Shown here in pieces: positions 62,080 through 64,000 of a stretch of 64,000 nucleotides of DNA; positions within the stretch are counted from its first letter, which is position 1, and each line of letters starts with the position of its first letter. The DNA is from Chryseobacterium sp. SORGH_AS_0447 (GTDB taxonomy: Bacteria > Bacteroidota > Bacteroidia > Flavobacteriales > Weeksellaceae), in assembly GCF_030818695.1 (NCBI RefSeq), contig NZ_JAUTAR010000001.1, forward strand, positions 496,001 through 560,000. The letters run 5' to 3'. The notes below the pieces were generated by a model that did not search any database, was not told the origin of the DNA, and saw only the letters and a list, made by a program, of their open reading frames with translations. Position numbers and translations under genes: made by a program.

Positions 62080-62709
62080 TTAATAATCAATATAAAGTAC
62101 TTTAATATAAACTTTGTTGTTGTCTTTTTCCCAGATGTCGAGAATGCCGTCCCGGACGGATTTCGAACCTCTTGTATAATCCTGTCCGAGGTTCAGAATA
62201 TTCAGCAGGATGTATTCGTCGCCTACGGAATTCACGAGATACGGTGTTTTTTCCGTTTTTCCATCGCCGGAAGATTTCATGCCGTCCGTTAAAGTTCGGA
62301 ACTGGCTCAGGTGATACATGAAATTATCACCGTCTTTCTGATAGTCGTAGGCTTTCAGCAGGATCAGAAGAATATCCAGATTGGTGGGGTCTTTATCATA
62401 AAGGATTTTCCCCTGCCGGATACAGTCCTGAAAATTGTTGTTCTTAAAAGCCTCTGCCAAACTTTTGAAATCTGCATCGGTCGTGAGAACAGGATCTTTC
62501 TTAAAATTTCTTCCATAATAAAGATGCTGGGCCTCAAGGGTATCCAGCGACCGGGGATAGGCTTTATATTTAAAAACAAGCTTCTCGTAGTTAAAGGGAG
62601 ATTTTTCGTTTTTAAGATCCTTTTCAATGGCTTTAAGATCAATTTTCGGTTTCTGGCTGAAACCGAAAACGGATACGAAAATCAATATCAGGAAAAAGTG
62701 ATATTTCAT
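62080..62709 (-). CDS. DUF4919 family secreted protein
   Basis: A 209-residue protein with a signal peptide (MKYHFFLILIFVSVFGFSQ). It is helical and contains TPR-like stretches (DFKSLAEAFKNNNFQDCIRQ, DPTNLDILLILLKAYDY). I associate it with DUF4919; function unknown. It starts at the base after the hflX stop and lies 25 bases before the antiporter gene. Confidence 0.75.
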   Translation of the reverse strand: MKYHFFLILIFVSVFGFSQKPKIDLKAIEKDLKNEKSPFNYEKLVFKYKAYPRSLDTLEAQHLYYGRNFKKDPVLTTDADFKSLAEAFKNNNFQDCIRQGKILYDKDPTNLDILLILLKAYDYQKDGDNFMYHLSQFRTLTDGMKSSGDGKTEKTPYLVNSVGDEYILLNILNLGQDYTRGSKSVRDGILDIWEKDNNKVYIKVLYIDY

Positions 62710-63939
62710 TTATTCTTTTTTGCTTTCTTCTTCCTCATCATTATCAAAATATTCGAAAAGGAAATCGTTGTAAGGGAACCTGGAAATATGGATCTTCATC
62801 ACTTCATCATAGATCAGCCTCTTCATTTCCGGGAAGTTCTCTTTCGTTAAGGCCGAAATGAATACCGTCGGGTATTTGGATTTGGCCATCCAGGTGTTTT
62901 TCCATTCTTCAAGGGAAATATTTTTCCTTGTCGACGGCGTAAGATCGTCTTCATCTTTTTTCTGATAGCTGAAATCATCGATCTTGTTGAAAACCATGAT
63001 CATCGGTTTTTGATGGGCATTGATTTCCATTAAAATCTGATTCACGGAATCAATATGGTCTTCAAAACTTTCGTGGGAAATGTCCACCACATGGATCAGA
63101 AGGTCTGCTTCACGAACCTCATCCAGCGTAGATTTAAAAGATTCTACCAATTGCGTCGGAAGTTTCCTGATAAATCCTACGGTATCCGTTAAAAGGAAAG
63201 GTAAATTTCCGATCACTACTTTTCTTACCGTTGTATCCAGCGTCGCGAATAATTTGTTTTCCGCAAAAACTTCAGACTTCGACAAGGCATTCATCAAGGT
63301 AGATTTCCCTACGTTGGTGTAGCCTACCAAAGCAGCCCTTACCACTTTTCCGCGGTTGTTTCTCTGGGTAGCCATCTGCTTGTCGATGGTTTTCAGTTTG
63401 TCTTTCAGTAATGAGATCCTGTCGCGGATGATCCGTCTGTCGGTCTCGATCTCCGTTTCACCCGGTCCTCTCATCCCGATTCCCCCTTTCTGACGTTCAA
63501 GGTGGGTCCACATCCGGGTAAGTCGTGGTAAAAGATATTGGTACTGGGCCAGTTCGACCTGCGTTCTTGCGTATGATGTTGTTGCCCTCTGGGCGAAAAT
63601 ATCGAGAATAAGGTTGGTGCGGTCCAGGATTTTCACTTCCATTTCCCGTTCCAGGTTTTTCAGCTGGGAAGGGGAGAGTTCGTCATCGAAAATAACGGTA
63701 CCGATGGCATTTTCTTTTACGTATTCTTTTATTTCCTGTGCTTTTCCGCTCCCGATAAAGGTTTTGGAATCAGGCTGTGTTAATTTCTGAGTAAAACGTC
63801 GGTCCACAGAGGCACCGGCAGTGAAGGCTAAAAACTCAAGCTCGTCCATATATTCCTGAAGCTTGTCTTCGTCCTGGTGCTGGGTAACCACCCCTACCAA
63901 AACGGCCTTTTCGTAATTATGTTCTTTCTTTTCTAGCAT
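62710..63939 (-). CDS. hflX: GTPase HflX
   Basis: Ribosome-associated GTPase that splits stalled 70S ribosomes. The 409-residue protein has the N-terminal HflX domain (GSGKAQEIKEYVKEN about 58-72), the helical GGIGMRGPGETEIETDRRII region (about 152-171), and the G domain: GYTNVGKSTLMNAL (G1, about 206-219), DTVGFIRKLPTQLVESFKST (G3, about 252-271) and NKIDD (G4). It heads the long minus-strand operon; the upstream 61 bases contain no clear consensus promoter. Confidence 0.95.
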   Translation of the reverse strand: MLEKKEHNYEKAVLVGVVTQHQDEDKLQEYMDELEFLAFTAGASVDRRFTQKLTQPDSKTFIGSGKAQEIKEYVKENAIGTVIFDDELSPSQLKNLEREMEVKILDRTNLILDIFAQRATTSYARTQVELAQYQYLLPRLTRMWTHLERQKGGIGMRGPGETEIETDRRIIRDRISLLKDKLKTIDKQMATQRNNRGKVVRAALVGYTNVGKSTLMNALSKSEVFAENKLFATLDTTVRKVVIGNLPFLLTDTVGFIRKLPTQLVESFKSTLDEVREADLLIHVVDISHESFEDHIDSVNQILMEINAHQKPMIMVFNKIDDFSYQKKDEDDLTPSTRKNISLEEWKNTWMAKSKYPTVFISALTKENFPEMKRLIYDEVMKIHISRFPYNDFLFEYFDNDEEEESKKE

Positions 63940-64000
63940 TAAATTCTATCTGTATTTGTAAGATTTACAAGATACCATTTTTCGTTAAAAAAAACAAGAC

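Noticed and set aside
1..64000. tRNA and rRNA genes, insertion sequences, attachment sites
   Set aside because: I found no cloverleaf-type sequence, no rRNA stretch, no transposase and no integrase. The borders of the island at about 39,300 and 53,500 show no direct repeat or tRNA that I can see.

Overview
The window looks like chromosome of a Chryseobacterium-type flavobacterium (Bacteroidota, Weeksellaceae-like). Evidence: moderately AT-rich DNA, Bacteroidota-type promoters (TAnnTTTG, sometimes with TTG about 19 bases upstream), a type IX secretion (T9SS) C-terminal sorting domain, many lipoproteins with a Cys right after a short hydrophobic leader, and DUF families typical of the phylum (DUF3078, DUF4840, DUF4919, DUF6122). 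I see no rRNA, tRNA, CRISPR array or insertion sequence.

Bases 1-39,200 are ordinary chromosome. In order: a partial DUF885 lipoprotein; an ExbB-ExbD-TonB energy-transduction operon; a SpmA/SpmB-like membrane protein; a minus-strand metabolic block (CBS protein, nadK, fbaA, accD); a TrmH-family methyltransferase and a bestrophin; a cupin protein; mutS; small TonB-C proteins; a YARHG lipoprotein; an HI0933-type flavoprotein; a thioesterase and thiL; pepT; an HMG-CoA lyase / OsmC / rhodanese run; a csaA-exonuclease-sufT operon; an ECF sigma factor with an anti-sigma/beta-barrel partner; a T9SS cargo protein; a DUF3078 protein; a rhomboid protease; dprA; gdhA; small secreted proteins; and a YkgJ / Kir-channel pair.

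Bases about 39,430-53,500 form an accessory island, the most interesting part of the window. It holds a 1570-residue tail-fibre-like protein, a 1375-residue protein of unknown function, a minimal nucleotidyltransferase, and a roughly 900-residue protein interrupted by one frameshift whose variable C-terminus carries an HExxH metallopeptidase motif. A small overlapping gene (candidate immunity protein) follows, then degraded fragments and two Imm35/YrhB-like genes. The two giant genes share a duplicated promoter and structured leader. No phage head, sheath, tube or portal gene is present, so this is not an obvious prophage. My inference is a polymorphic toxin/immunity locus tied to a phage-tail-like or large secreted particle system.

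Bases 53,600-64,000 return to core genes: a truncated haemoglobin broken by a 1-base homopolymer deletion, a Ca2+/H+ antiporter, DUF6122, and a long, tightly packed minus-strand operon (hflX, DUF4919, a Na+/H+-type antiporter, an AlkD-like glycosylase, a lipoprotein and two secreted proteins of unknown function).

Several intergenic regions carry repeats: 105-bp tandem units at 5,460-5,827, two 90-bp palindromes at 18,771-19,013, and a GGCTGGAWG-type repeat found at both 3,370 and 54,110-54,320.
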